A DNA stretch of 64,000 bases, taken from NCBI GenBank assembly GCA_037138335.1, contig JBAXIO010000010.1, forward strand, positions 62,001 through 126,000, given 5' to 3'. Made by a program: the position numbers and the translations under genes. The notes under the pieces were generated by a model. The model was not told the DNA's origin, did no database searches, and was given only the letters and a program-made list of their open reading frames with translations. This DNA is from CAIRDP01 sp037138335 (GTDB taxonomy: Bacteria; Bacteroidota; Bacteroidia; Bacteroidales; FEN-979). How positions within the stretch are numbered: the stretch's first letter is position 1; the number at the start of each line of letters is the position of its first letter. Positions 1 to 8,141 of the stretch are shown here, piece by piece.

Positions 1-2387
1 TTCAAACTCAAATTCCGGCTGGCACTGCTGATGGATTGATAGATTGCAATACCGCAGGATTTATTGCAAGATCGAAAACACCAGGATACACTATCAACCC
101 GGTTGAAACTAATCCGGTGTGTATTCAGATATCCAATGATACATGCAATCATTTATGTAATTCCGACTTTGAAGATAAGCAGCTGGTCCCACCGGGCAGT
201 CAGATTATTATTACACAGGACTCCGTTCCTTGCTGGAAAACCACAGCGACAGATCATAAAATTGAAATATGGGGTAATGGTTTCCAGAGCGTACCCTCCT
301 ATTCCGGCAATCAATTCATAGAATTGAATGCCAACATGGTTGGAACACTATATCAGAATTTTACAGCAACAGCAGGAAGCACTGTTACCATTTCATATGC
401 ACACAGGGGTCGTATAGGATATACAAACCAGATGAGTGTAGCTATTGAACCGGCTCCTCTTGGTAGCGGGACAGCAGTGGTTTTAGAAACAGACACGGCC
501 AGTGTTACAGCCTGGACAATGCATACTGTAACCTATACATTTCCAACTACCGGTACGAACTATGTTCTGAGTTTTATTTCCCTGCCAGTCGGAGGCACTT
601 CTGCAGGCGGGAATTTCCTGGATGCAATTTCAGTTGATTGCCACACCGACATCTGCAGTAAAACAGATTCAAGAATAACCAAACTGCCAGCAGGTGAATG
701 TTGCTACCTGCTTGAAATATCCAACACTTACAAGGCAGATTATTTTACCGGGATATCCATTACTTCCGATAATCTGACCCTTGCTAATGTTTCTTCCACT
801 AATACATGGAGCACTATCACGTACCAGTCGCCCAACCAGGTCGTATTTACTAAAACACCTTCTTATAACGGCGTCCCTCTGGACTCAGCCGGATTTCAGA
901 CCCTCGGTGAGATTTGTTTTGCAGGCAGCGGTGTGAACCATGTCAATGTGGATTTCATAGGTAATCCTCCGAAATACGATACGGTTTGCAGGAAGACTCT
1001 TACCAACCAGGGTTGCAGCATCCCCGTCGATACCAGCTGTGTCGCCATCTTTGATATGAAAGCAGAATGTGATACAGGAGCTGTTAAAATGAAGTTCAGG
1101 GTAAGCAACAATTCCGGTTTTACAGTGCGAGGCTTAACCTTGTATTCTCAAACTCCCGGTGTAAGCCCTTCTCCTAAATTTATTGGCATACCTGATCTTT
1201 TACCGGGCCAAACCTCTGCATTAATTGAAACCGCCCTGATTATTTCAAACAATGCAACTCATGCATGTTTCTTCTTTGCAGCATGCGATCAGTATACAAG
1301 ACCTGGTCCCGGCGGTCCATTCCCAAGCTGGTGCTGCATGGACAGTATTCCGTATTGTGTTGACATACCTCATTGTGATCCCTGCGACGGGATATCATTT
1401 ACAGCGACAAAAAATGATCCTGTAAAATGCTGCTACAACCTCACTCTTACAAGCAATTATCACAATGCCAACATAGAATATCTTGAGTTTACCGGCATCG
1501 GCGGAACCCAATTCGCGATCTTCACAGGATGGAATATCGTCCCTCCGGTTGGCAGCAGCCATATTAAGATCAAAGCGCCGGCAGGGGGCATCCCACCGGG
1601 TACATACATCGATTTCGCTTCCTTCTGCCTTACAGGTACATCGTCTGCCCCGCATTTGGTAGTAATTAATAGTTCAGATACAAAGGGTAATCATTTATGC
1701 ACCGATACGCTGAAGTTCGATTCCTGCCAGATGGTTACACCCAGCTGCGCCAATATTGTCGATGATTCGCTCTATTGTTCAGGGAATAAAGTGAAATACA
1801 CGTTTTCTGTAAAAAATAATTCCCCTTTTACAGTGTACCAGATCGATTACAGAACAACAAATGCCAGTGTGGTACTTGATTCAAACTACACCCAGCCTCA
1901 TCCACCTATTCCCCCGGGAGCAACAGGAGGTCCATTTACCGTTACTATCGATTCAACAAGTGCTGGCCTTGACAGATTCTGTATGTATTTAACCGCGCAT
2001 AACGGGATCTACGACACTATAACCGGCCAGGGTGCGACAGAATGCTGCACCGACTCACTTGGAGGTATCTGCCTTCCCATGATCAAATGCGGAAGATCAG
2101 GCCCTGAATGCTGCCGGTTTGAAAATATGACGATCCCCACTGGTATCACTCCAAACGAGGATGGTAAAAACGATGTGTTTGAAATTCTGAATTCATCATG
2201 CTGCAGTTTTATTTCCATCAAAGTGTTTAACCGCTGGGGAAATATTGTCTACCAGAACGGAGATTACAAGAACGACTGGAAAGGTGAAAACAACAGCTCA
2301 CAGAAACTGGTACAGGGAACATATTTTGTTGTTCTCGAACTTCCGAACGGTGAGAAAAAAAGCATGTATGTCGATATCAGATATTAA
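1..2387 (+). CDS. Large secreted protein with gliding-motility-type (CHU_C, type B) T9SS C-terminal domain, 5'-truncated
   Basis: The reading frame (starting at base 3) is open to the left edge, so the true start lies outside the window; the first in-frame TTG at 36 is not a believable start. The body is rich in Cys and Thr/Ser and looks like repeated beta-sandwich modules, with recurring segments of the type 'CxDPCDGISFTATKNDPVKC' and 'VKNNSPFTVYQI'. The last ~90 residues (from about 2110) carry the TGITPNEDGKNDVFEI and VFNRWGNIVY motifs typical of the gliding-motility-associated CHU_C domain (TIGR04131), which directs export through T9SS and surface attachment. It is followed after 18 bases by a PorP/SprF gene, the usual neighbour of CHU_C proteins. 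The product is therefore probably a cell-surface protein or adhesin whose partner is the adjacent PorP-like protein. The specific ligand is unknown. Confidence 0.85.
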   Translation, partial: QTQIPAGTADGLIDCNTAGFIARSKTPGYTINPVETNPVCIQISNDTCNHLCNSDFEDKQLVPPGSQIIITQDSVPCWKTTATDHKIEIWGNGFQSVPSYSGNQFIELNANMVGTLYQNFTATAGSTVTISYAHRGRIGYTNQMSVAIEPAPLGSGTAVVLETDTASVTAWTMHTVTYTFPTTGTNYVLSFISLPVGGTSAGGNFLDAISVDCHTDICSKTDSRITKLPAGECCYLLEISNTYKADYFTGISITSDNLTLANVSSTNTWSTITYQSPNQVVFTKTPSYNGVPLDSAGFQTLGEICFAGSGVNHVNVDFIGNPPKYDTVCRKTLTNQGCSIPVDTSCVAIFDMKAECDTGAVKMKFRVSNNSGFTVRGLTLYSQTPGVSPSPKFIGIPDLLPGQTSALIETALIISNNATHACFFFAACDQYTRPGPGGPFPSWCCMDSIPYCVDIPHCDPCDGISFTATKNDPVKCCYNLTLTSNYHNANIEYLEFTGIGGTQFAIFTGWNIVPPVGSSHIKIKAPAGGIPPGTYIDFASFCLTGTSSAPHLVVINSSDTKGNHLCTDTLKFDSCQMVTPSCANIVDDSLYCSGNKVKYTFSVKNNSPFTVYQIDYRTTNASVVLDSNYTQPHPPIPPGATGGPFTVTIDSTSAGLDRFCMYLTAHNGIYDTITGQGATECCTDSLGGICLPMIKCGRSGPECCRFENMTIPTGITPNEDGKNDVFEILNSSCCSFISIKVFNRWGNIVYQNGDYKNDWKGENNSSQKLVQGTYFVVLELPNGEKKSMYVDIRY

Positions 2388-2405
2388 ATCTTTAACCTCT
2401 GAAAA

Positions 2406-3311
2406 ATGAAAAAAATAATAATACTCGCAATGATTTGTTCCTCATTCATTGCGAAAGCCCAGCAGGAACCACAGTATACCCAGAACCAGTTCAACAGCAA
2501 CCTGGAGATCAACCCGGCATATGCAGGGGCAAACGATGATGCAAGTCTCAGTCTCAGGTACCGCAAACAATGGGTGGGATATACCGGCTCTCCTTCAACA
2601 CTCTTCTTTAATGCGGAAAGCAAAATAATCAAACAGCGGCTTGCATTAGGACTTACTGTTATAAGCGATTGGATCGGAATTACGCAAAGCACTTCGGCCG
2701 ACCTTAGCATAGCATCCCACCTTCGTTTGGGTGAAAAAGGGACCCTTAGTGCAGGGATCAAGATTGGTGTACAGTTCCTGAAATCAGATTTCTCAAAACT
2801 TTCCAATGTAGACGTCACCGATCCGCTGTACAATACAAATTCTAGTGTTTTCATTCCCTATGCAGGATTTGGACTGCTTTATCACACCCCGAAATTTTAT
2901 GTCGGATTTTCTGTCCCCCAGGTAGTATCATTTGAAAATGTATCCCCCCAGTCTAAAATCGTCAAGCCCCATTTCTTTCTTTACGGGGGATACAGGATAG
3001 TCCTTAACAGGGATTTTGACCTCAGGCCAGCCCTTTTGTGCAAATACGTATCCGCTGCACCTTTTGAGGCGGATATTGCATTGGATGCGTGGTTCAAAAA
3101 TATGGTCGGCCTGGGGATGTCATACCGAACTTCTGATGCAATCAATTTTATGGTAAAAGGGAGGATAGGAAATTTCTATCTCGGATATTCATACGATATG
3201 ACCGTCTCCGGATTGAGCCCGTACAATTCAGGTACACATGAGATCTATCTGGGATTTGAATTCGGTAAAAAAGGCAACCCCGACAGGAAGCAGAATCCAC
3301 GCTATTTTTAA
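2406..3311 (+). CDS. PorP/SprF family type IX secretion membrane protein
   Basis: The 301-residue protein starts with a signal peptide (MKKIIILAMICSSFIAKAQ) followed by QEPQYTQNQFNSNLEINPAYAGA, which is diagnostic of the PorP/SprF family. The rest is an amphipathic beta-strand pattern (LSLRYRKQWVGY, FGLLYHTPKFYVGFSVPQ) expected of an outer-membrane barrel, ending in a YLGFEF-type strand. Family members sit with CHU_C proteins and with PorE-like OmpA proteins, as here, and are thought to anchor or help translocate type B T9SS cargo. The gene starts 18 bases after the CHU_C protein and ends 11 bases before the OmpA protein, so the three are almost surely co-transcribed. This appears to be a cargo-associated paralogue rather than the core porP of the PorKLMN locus, because porKLMN genes are not adjacent. 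Confidence 0.9.
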   Translation: MKKIIILAMICSSFIAKAQQEPQYTQNQFNSNLEINPAYAGANDDASLSLRYRKQWVGYTGSPSTLFFNAESKIIKQRLALGLTVISDWIGITQSTSADLSIASHLRLGEKGTLSAGIKIGVQFLKSDFSKLSNVDVTDPLYNTNSSVFIPYAGFGLLYHTPKFYVGFSVPQVVSFENVSPQSKIVKPHFFLYGGYRIVLNRDFDLRPALLCKYVSAAPFEADIALDAWFKNMVGLGMSYRTSDAINFMVKGRIGNFYLGYSYDMTVSGLSPYNSGTHEIYLGFEFGKKGNPDRKQNPRYF

Positions 3312-3322
3312 ACAAAACAACA

Positions 3323-5485
3323 ATGAAAAAATTAATACTGATCATCTTTTGTCTGTATGGTATCACTCTGTTTGCGCAGAAACCCCAGGCCGATAAAAAG
3401 TTTAAATTATACGAATACAGTGATGCAATTCCATTATACAAACAATACCTGGAAAAATCTCCTGAAGATTATGATGCATGCAGGAACCTTGCATTATCAT
3501 ACAGGTATACTAATAATATCAAGGGATCAATAGAAACCTACCGGTCCCTGGTAAAACTAAAGCAAGCTGTCCCTGATGACATGTACGACCTGGTGCAATT
3601 GTTAAGGATCAGCGGGAACATTACTGATGCAAAGGCATATGCCCTGCAGTACCAGCAAAAAAACAGCGGGGAAAAAGCCCGGAACCTGATCAGGTCAATT
3701 GATATGTATGATGAACTGATGTCGGGAAAGGACAATTACAATGTCATCAATAAAACAGGGCAATATGAACAGAGCGTTTTTTCTCCGGTTTACTGCCAGG
3801 GAGGCCTTATGGTTACTGCCGAAAACCTGTCAGGTGCAAAGAATGACTGGACGGGAAGAGGAAATTTTAAACTGTTTGTGACCGATTTCAATTGCAGCAA
3901 ACTCACTCCTGTCGCTACAGAAATCATGTCTAAATATAATGATGGACCGGCCTCGCTGATTAACAATGGAACAGTCATGTACTATACAACCATCAATAGA
4001 AAATCCATACAGGAACAGGATGTGAATACAAGCAAGCTGCAAATTTCAGCGGCTCTTCTCAGGGAGGGAAAATGGCAAGCGGCTGAACTGTTTAAGTTCA
4101 ACAACATCAGTTATAATGTTGCCCACCCTGCCTTAAGCAATGATGGTAAAATGCTGGTGTTTTCTTCCGATAAACCGGGAGGGAAAGGCGGTATGGATTT
4201 GTATTACTGTTCAAAGCTGCAAGATAGCACATGGTCTGAGCCTGTCAATATTTCTGAATTAAACACATCCGGAAATGAGATCTTCCCGTCATTTGACTCC
4301 GCCGGCAACTTGTATTTTTCATCCAACGTCCTTCCTGGCCTGGGCGGGCTGGATCTGTTCATCTCAAAATACAATGGCAATGCTTTTTCAGACCCTGTAA
4401 ACCTGAAAGCGCCAATAAACTCCAGCTATGATGATTTTTCCCTACTCACAAACAATAACCTGGAAAGCGGTTTTATATCGACAAACAGGTTTGGAACACC
4501 TGAAACAGATGATATCGCGTTCTTTTCAAAAAAGGAGATCCAGAAACCTTCCCTGAAACCCATGGTTAAAATAACCGTGCTGGATAAATACACTTCCACC
4601 CCCCTGCCTTATGTTTCTGTATCAATAAAAGACGATAAGAATAACATTGTCTTCCAGGGAATGACCGATCCCAATGGTGTATTGATGGTGGAAGAACTGC
4701 CGGCCGACAACTACCGGGTCCAGGGAATCTTAAACGAAGTTACCACGACTATAGCAACCATAGTGAAAGAGGAATTCAGCAAAGAGTTAATAGAGAAAAC
4801 CATATTGCATAATGATCCGCGGTTTACCTTATCAGGGATTGTTACCAATGCACTGACCGATAAGCCTGTTGCCGGTGTAAAAGTTACCTGTGAAAACACG
4901 GTCCTGAATAAAGCAAGCTCAAAAATCACGGCCGCTGATGGTAAGTTCTTCTTCCAGCTGGAACAGGCAAGTGATTTCAAGGTTAATGGTGAATTGCAGG
5001 GATGGCTGAGCAGTGAAGAAATTACAGCAACAACCAAAGGGCTGGACCGGAGCAAGGACTTGTATGTAAAGATAAAACTTAACATGCAGCAACCTGAACC
5101 GGGGAGAGTGATCAGGCTGAAAAAAATCTTTTATGATTATGATAAATGCGACATCAAACCGATGGCGGCAAAGGAACTTGACAGGCTGGTCAAACTGATG
5201 AATGACTTTCCCGATATGAAAATAGAATTATCATCACATACCGACTGCAGGGGAAGTGATTCATATAATCAGAAGCTATCGCAATGCAGGGCCGATGCGG
5301 CTGTGAATTATATACTCGGAAAAGGAATATCCAAAAGCAGGATTACTGCAGTAGGGTATGGCGAAACCAGGCTTGTCAACGGCTGTTCAAATGGAGTGAA
5401 TTGTACCGAAGCGCAACACCAGGAAAACAGGAGAACGGAATTTCAGATAATTTCCTGTTCCTCCTGTCCGCCCGAAGAAAAATAA
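3323..5485 (+). CDS. PorE-like periplasmic protein: TPR, PD40, carboxypeptidase-regulatory repeats and OmpA domain
   Basis: This 720-residue protein has a signal peptide (MKKLILIIFCLYGITLFAQ), TPR-like helices (~20-120), WD40-like PD40 beta-propeller blades (~225-390, e.g. LSNDGKMLVFSSDKPGGKGG), two carboxypeptidase-regulatory beta-sandwich repeats (~414-490 and ~499-590) and a C-terminal OmpA peptidoglycan-binding domain (~595-715, with SSHTDCRGSDSYNQKLSQCR). This order matches PorE of Porphyromonas gingivalis and the many OmpA proteins paired with PorP/SprF genes. By family it would link the outer-membrane T9SS partner to peptidoglycan. It is 11 bases downstream of the PorP/SprF gene, in the same transcription unit. 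Functional assignment to T9SS rests on architecture and neighbours. Confidence 0.85.
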   Translation: MKKLILIIFCLYGITLFAQKPQADKKFKLYEYSDAIPLYKQYLEKSPEDYDACRNLALSYRYTNNIKGSIETYRSLVKLKQAVPDDMYDLVQLLRISGNITDAKAYALQYQQKNSGEKARNLIRSIDMYDELMSGKDNYNVINKTGQYEQSVFSPVYCQGGLMVTAENLSGAKNDWTGRGNFKLFVTDFNCSKLTPVATEIMSKYNDGPASLINNGTVMYYTTINRKSIQEQDVNTSKLQISAALLREGKWQAAELFKFNNISYNVAHPALSNDGKMLVFSSDKPGGKGGMDLYYCSKLQDSTWSEPVNISELNTSGNEIFPSFDSAGNLYFSSNVLPGLGGLDLFISKYNGNAFSDPVNLKAPINSSYDDFSLLTNNNLESGFISTNRFGTPETDDIAFFSKKEIQKPSLKPMVKITVLDKYTSTPLPYVSVSIKDDKNNIVFQGMTDPNGVLMVEELPADNYRVQGILNEVTTTIATIVKEEFSKELIEKTILHNDPRFTLSGIVTNALTDKPVAGVKVTCENTVLNKASSKITAADGKFFFQLEQASDFKVNGELQGWLSSEEITATTKGLDRSKDLYVKIKLNMQQPEPGRVIRLKKIFYDYDKCDIKPMAAKELDRLVKLMNDFPDMKIELSSHTDCRGSDSYNQKLSQCRADAAVNYILGKGISKSRITAVGYGETRLVNGCSNGVNCTEAQHQENRRTEFQIISCSSCPPEEK

Positions 5486-5502
5486 CCTCTAAATAAAAAA
5501 GC

Positions 5503-6363
5503 ATGATTAATTATAAAGTTGCATTAATTCTTGGTCTATGGATGTTTTCCATAACAGCAAACAGCGCAAACCCATTTAGTATGAAAGATGCCAAAACAAT
5601 TTATACCATAAGCATGACCGGGCGGAATGCAGGATGCCAGCTTCTCATCAACAATATCCCAGTTTTAAAAAATGAGTACGCGGGATCCATTTCGAAGTTC
5701 CTTATAAATCCCTGGCTCATCAATGGCCAAAATACATTTAAACTTCGGATGCTGCCTGCAGATTCGGCTACAAAAAATCATCCTGAATTCGTCCTTACCG
5801 AAATGTTTTGTAAAGTGACGATTTCCCTGCTGAAAGAAGCCGGGACAGGAGATTCAATCCTTGCCGGGGCGGAAGTGAATGCTACTGAGGCCGATCAGGC
5901 ACCCTCAAAAACCGGGGAATTCCCTGTTACTTTGGGGTATTCTCAACCTCCATGGGCCCAATCGGAAAAGATCGGCAGGGATTCAATAACCCAAAGAAAA
6001 ATTCTTGACAAATACAGGGAGTTTTACCGGCTCCTTGAAACAAAGGATCTGGCCGGGATCATGCAGTTTTCTGCTGCAAAATTCCAGGAGTATTCAAAAT
6101 CCATGTATGACCCTGATTTCGTATCTGATAAAAAAGCCTCCATTACCGAAACATTCGCCAGCCCGCCGGGAACTCTGATCAGTATCGACGAGCAGAAAAA
6201 ATTCGGTTTACAATACGAATATTATAACGGAGATCGCTTGGTCAGCATTAACAATGATGAAGATCGTTCAATCATCCAGTATTATGACAGTGATGAAGGT
6301 GTTACGACCCAGTACCGGCTTTACTTCTATTTTGACGGGAAAAACTTTGTTCTGATCCTTTAG
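5503..6363 (+). CDS. Exported protein of unknown function
   Basis: I do not recognise this 286-residue protein. It begins with a hydrophobic signal segment (residues ~1-22, ending ANSAN). Residues ~30-95 form a beta-rich region (CQLLINNIPVLKNEY, FLINPWLINGQNTFKLRMLP) that resembles small beta-sandwich ligand or coat-like domains. The C-terminal half is alpha/beta with many acidic and aromatic residues and ends in YRLYFYFDGKNFVLIL. It lies 17 bases after the OmpA gene and 15 bases before the WG-repeat gene, so it likely belongs to the same operon. A role as periplasmic accessory or immunity-like protein is possible but not shown by the sequence. Confidence 0.6.
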   Translation: MINYKVALILGLWMFSITANSANPFSMKDAKTIYTISMTGRNAGCQLLINNIPVLKNEYAGSISKFLINPWLINGQNTFKLRMLPADSATKNHPEFVLTEMFCKVTISLLKEAGTGDSILAGAEVNATEADQAPSKTGEFPVTLGYSQPPWAQSEKIGRDSITQRKILDKYREFYRLLETKDLAGIMQFSAAKFQEYSKSMYDPDFVSDKKASITETFASPPGTLISIDEQKKFGLQYEYYNGDRLVSINNDEDRSIIQYYDSDEGVTTQYRLYFYFDGKNFVLIL

Positions 6364-6378
6364 CACATCCGCCATAGT

Positions 6379-6918
6379 ATGACGCGAAAACAAATAATCA
6401 TTCTTTTAATCCTTTTACTGTTTCCCGGCGGATTTATAACTTACGGACAAACGATAAAAAGTAACGGCTACCTGGTTTCATTCTCCGACACCATCAATGA
6501 TGGTTTTGGTTATAAGAATCAAAAGGGGGAAGTGGTTATTTCTCCTGGAAAATACCCCATGGTATTCACCGATACATTCAGGATTTATGCAATTGTGGTC
6601 AATCCTGAAATCGGTTTAGTTGCAATAAACCGTCAGGAACAGGTTTTATATAAAGTATTTCCTTATGATAACGGTCCGGATGTTATATCTGACGGGCTTT
6701 TCAGGATAATGGAGAAAGGTAAGATCGGGTATGCCGACTCAGCAACAGGAGAAGTTATGATTAAGCCACAATTCGATTGTGCCATGCCTTTTGACAAGGG
6801 TGTAGCTATGGTAGGAATCCGTTGTAAAACAATATCAGAAGGAGAACATTTTGTATGGACAAGCGACAACTGGTTTACTATTGATAGGATGGGGTATAAA
6901 GTAGCAAAGCCTGATTGA
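6379..6918 (+). CDS. WG-repeat-like exported protein
   Basis: The 179-residue product has a signal peptide (residues ~1-24, ending FITYGQT). It then shows short repeats of the type GYKNQKGEVVISPGKY, GLVAINRQEQVLYKVF and GYADSATGEVMIKPQFDCAMPFDKGVAMV. The last of these is a clear WG (KWG-type) repeat, a beta-hairpin module common in exported Bacteroidota proteins. It is short compared with typical multi-repeat WG proteins, carrying roughly three repeats. It follows the unknown exported gene by 15 bases. The binding partner and role are unknown. Confidence 0.65.
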   Translation: MTRKQIIILLILLLFPGGFITYGQTIKSNGYLVSFSDTINDGFGYKNQKGEVVISPGKYPMVFTDTFRIYAIVVNPEIGLVAINRQEQVLYKVFPYDNGPDVISDGLFRIMEKGKIGYADSATGEVMIKPQFDCAMPFDKGVAMVGIRCKTISEGEHFVWTSDNWFTIDRMGYKVAKPD

Positions 6919-6955
6919 CAGATTTTTAGTACCTTTACAAGTTCGATTCCTATTA

Positions 6956-7564
6956 GTGTCAAGAATGATTGCCTGGAGCCCTAAATTCCTTTATTACTTT
7001 ACACCTTTGATCAGGTTCTCAAAATACCTCACCTGGCGGTTTGGACGTAAATTCCAGTGCTCAGATCTCGACCTGGAAAGAATCAATAACTTTTTGAAGC
7101 CGGGTATGATCGTACTCTCCCGCAAGGAATTCCAGATCTCAAATTACTTCATTTATGGCTACTGGACCCATACCGCCATGATCATGCCCTGGGGTAAAGT
7201 CATCCAGGCAACTACCAATGGCGTTATCATTAATGAGCTTGAGGAGTACTTTCTGAAGACTGATGATTTTGTTGTTCTTAAACCAAGATTCTGCGGAATA
7301 AGTGAAATGGAAAAAGCCTGCATGCATGCCTCCGAAAGAGTGGGTGTTCCCTACAGCTTTGATTTCAATAACTCCGACGATTCCTTATATTGCTCTGAAC
7401 TGGTACTAAAGGCATACGCAAGAACCTGCGGCTGGAACATTAACAGCCATCATGAACCTCATGAATTCATACATTTATGTGAAGGAAAAATCGTCAGGCC
7501 TTCCGATTTTTATTATAACAGGAATGCCTGGGAAATCGTTTTTGAAATGAATTTGAACAACTGA
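6956..7564 (+). CDS. YiiX/YebB-like NlpC/P60-superfamily (permuted papain-fold) enzyme
   Basis: The 202-residue protein carries the arrangement of YiiX-like permuted papain enzymes: GMIVLSRKEF, then the catalytic His in GYWTHTAMI (His72), a GVIINELEEYF segment, and the catalytic Cys in LYCSELVLKAY (Cys146). These hydrolases act on amide or ester bonds of lipids or peptidoglycan; the substrate cannot be read from sequence. No signal peptide is obvious, although residues 5-18 are hydrophobic. The start could be GTG at 6956 or ATG at 6965; neither has a Shine-Dalgarno sequence. It is 37 bases after the WG gene and may be the last gene of the cluster, converging on the next gene with a 5-base gap. 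Confidence 0.7.
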   Translation: MSRMIAWSPKFLYYFTPLIRFSKYLTWRFGRKFQCSDLDLERINNFLKPGMIVLSRKEFQISNYFIYGYWTHTAMIMPWGKVIQATTNGVIINELEEYFLKTDDFVVLKPRFCGISEMEKACMHASERVGVPYSFDFNNSDDSLYCSELVLKAYARTCGWNINSHHEPHEFIHLCEGKIVRPSDFYYNRNAWEIVFEMNLNN

Positions 7565-7569
7565 AATCT

Positions 7570-8103
7570 TCAGGCTCCTTTATCCCCGACAAACTGTTCG
7601 TCCTTATTCTTAAAAAGCACATTGAATGTTGTGAGGCTTCCGTATATCCTGGTGATATACTGCTGCATCTCCACTTTTTCCTCATCACTTAGTGCGCTGG
7701 TATTGATCTTCTGTTCCAGTACCCGCAGCCTGTCGCGAACCATGACAATTTTGTGAAAAAACATTTCGATCGGGACTTCCTTCTCTTTCAGGCTCTTGTC
7801 TCCCGGAAACATGACCAGTTTGCCTCCTGTCCATTTCCCGCCCAGATGCACAGTCTCCTGCACATCACTGAACTGCCGCAACACCCTGACCAGGCTTTTT
7901 TCAAGTTTTTCATAGGTGGTAAGGTCGGAGGCAGTTTCAACCGCTTCAATGATCTCAAGGCCTTCAAAATTCCTGTTGATTATGCGTATGCCGATTTCAA
8001 TGAATGAAATCTCATACGCATCCGACCTGATCTGGATGATCACGCCTTTCCCGAATTGGGGATGTTTTACTCTTGAGCCTACGCCCGGTAATATTTCTGC
8101 CAT
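7570..8103 (-). CDS. Small cytoplasmic protein with UvrD C-terminal Tudor-like N-terminus
   Basis: The 177-residue product is taken from ATG at 8103 rather than the in-frame TTG at 8109. The N-terminus reads PGVGSRVKHPQFGKGVIIQI, very like the Tudor-like RNA-polymerase-contacting domain at the C-terminus of UvrD/PcrA helicases (typically G-x-x-V-x-H-x-x-F-G-x-G). The remainder is charged and helical (YEKLEKSLVRVLRQF, DRLRVLEQKINTSALSDEEK), ending with an acidic tail. There is no signal peptide or membrane segment. It could be a transcription- or repair-associated protein, but the helicase itself is absent. It lies 38 bases downstream of the sensor kinase on the same strand. Confidence 0.6.
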   Translation of the reverse strand: MAEILPGVGSRVKHPQFGKGVIIQIRSDAYEISFIEIGIRIINRNFEGLEIIEAVETASDLTTYEKLEKSLVRVLRQFSDVQETVHLGGKWTGGKLVMFPGDKSLKEKEVPIEMFFHKIVMVRDRLRVLEQKINTSALSDEEKVEMQQYITRIYGSLTTFNVLFKNKDEQFVGDKGA

Positions 8104-8117
8104 AATCAATCTTTAAT

Positions 8118-8135
8118 CCAGCTTGTAAAGCTAGG
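8118..8135 (-). terminator. Weak hairpin after the sensor kinase
   Basis: On the minus strand a short bulged hairpin (CCTAGCTT / AAGCTGG, 3-base loop) lies just downstream of the kinase stop codon at 8142. It has no U-tract, so it may only attenuate read-through into the 7570-8103 gene. Confidence 0.25.
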
Positions 8136-8141
8136 TTTCAT

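Noticed and set aside
2384..2854. A 156-codon minus-strand frame over the PorP/SprF gene
   Set aside because: It lies opposite a well-supported PorP/SprF coding sequence and shows no recognisable protein features.
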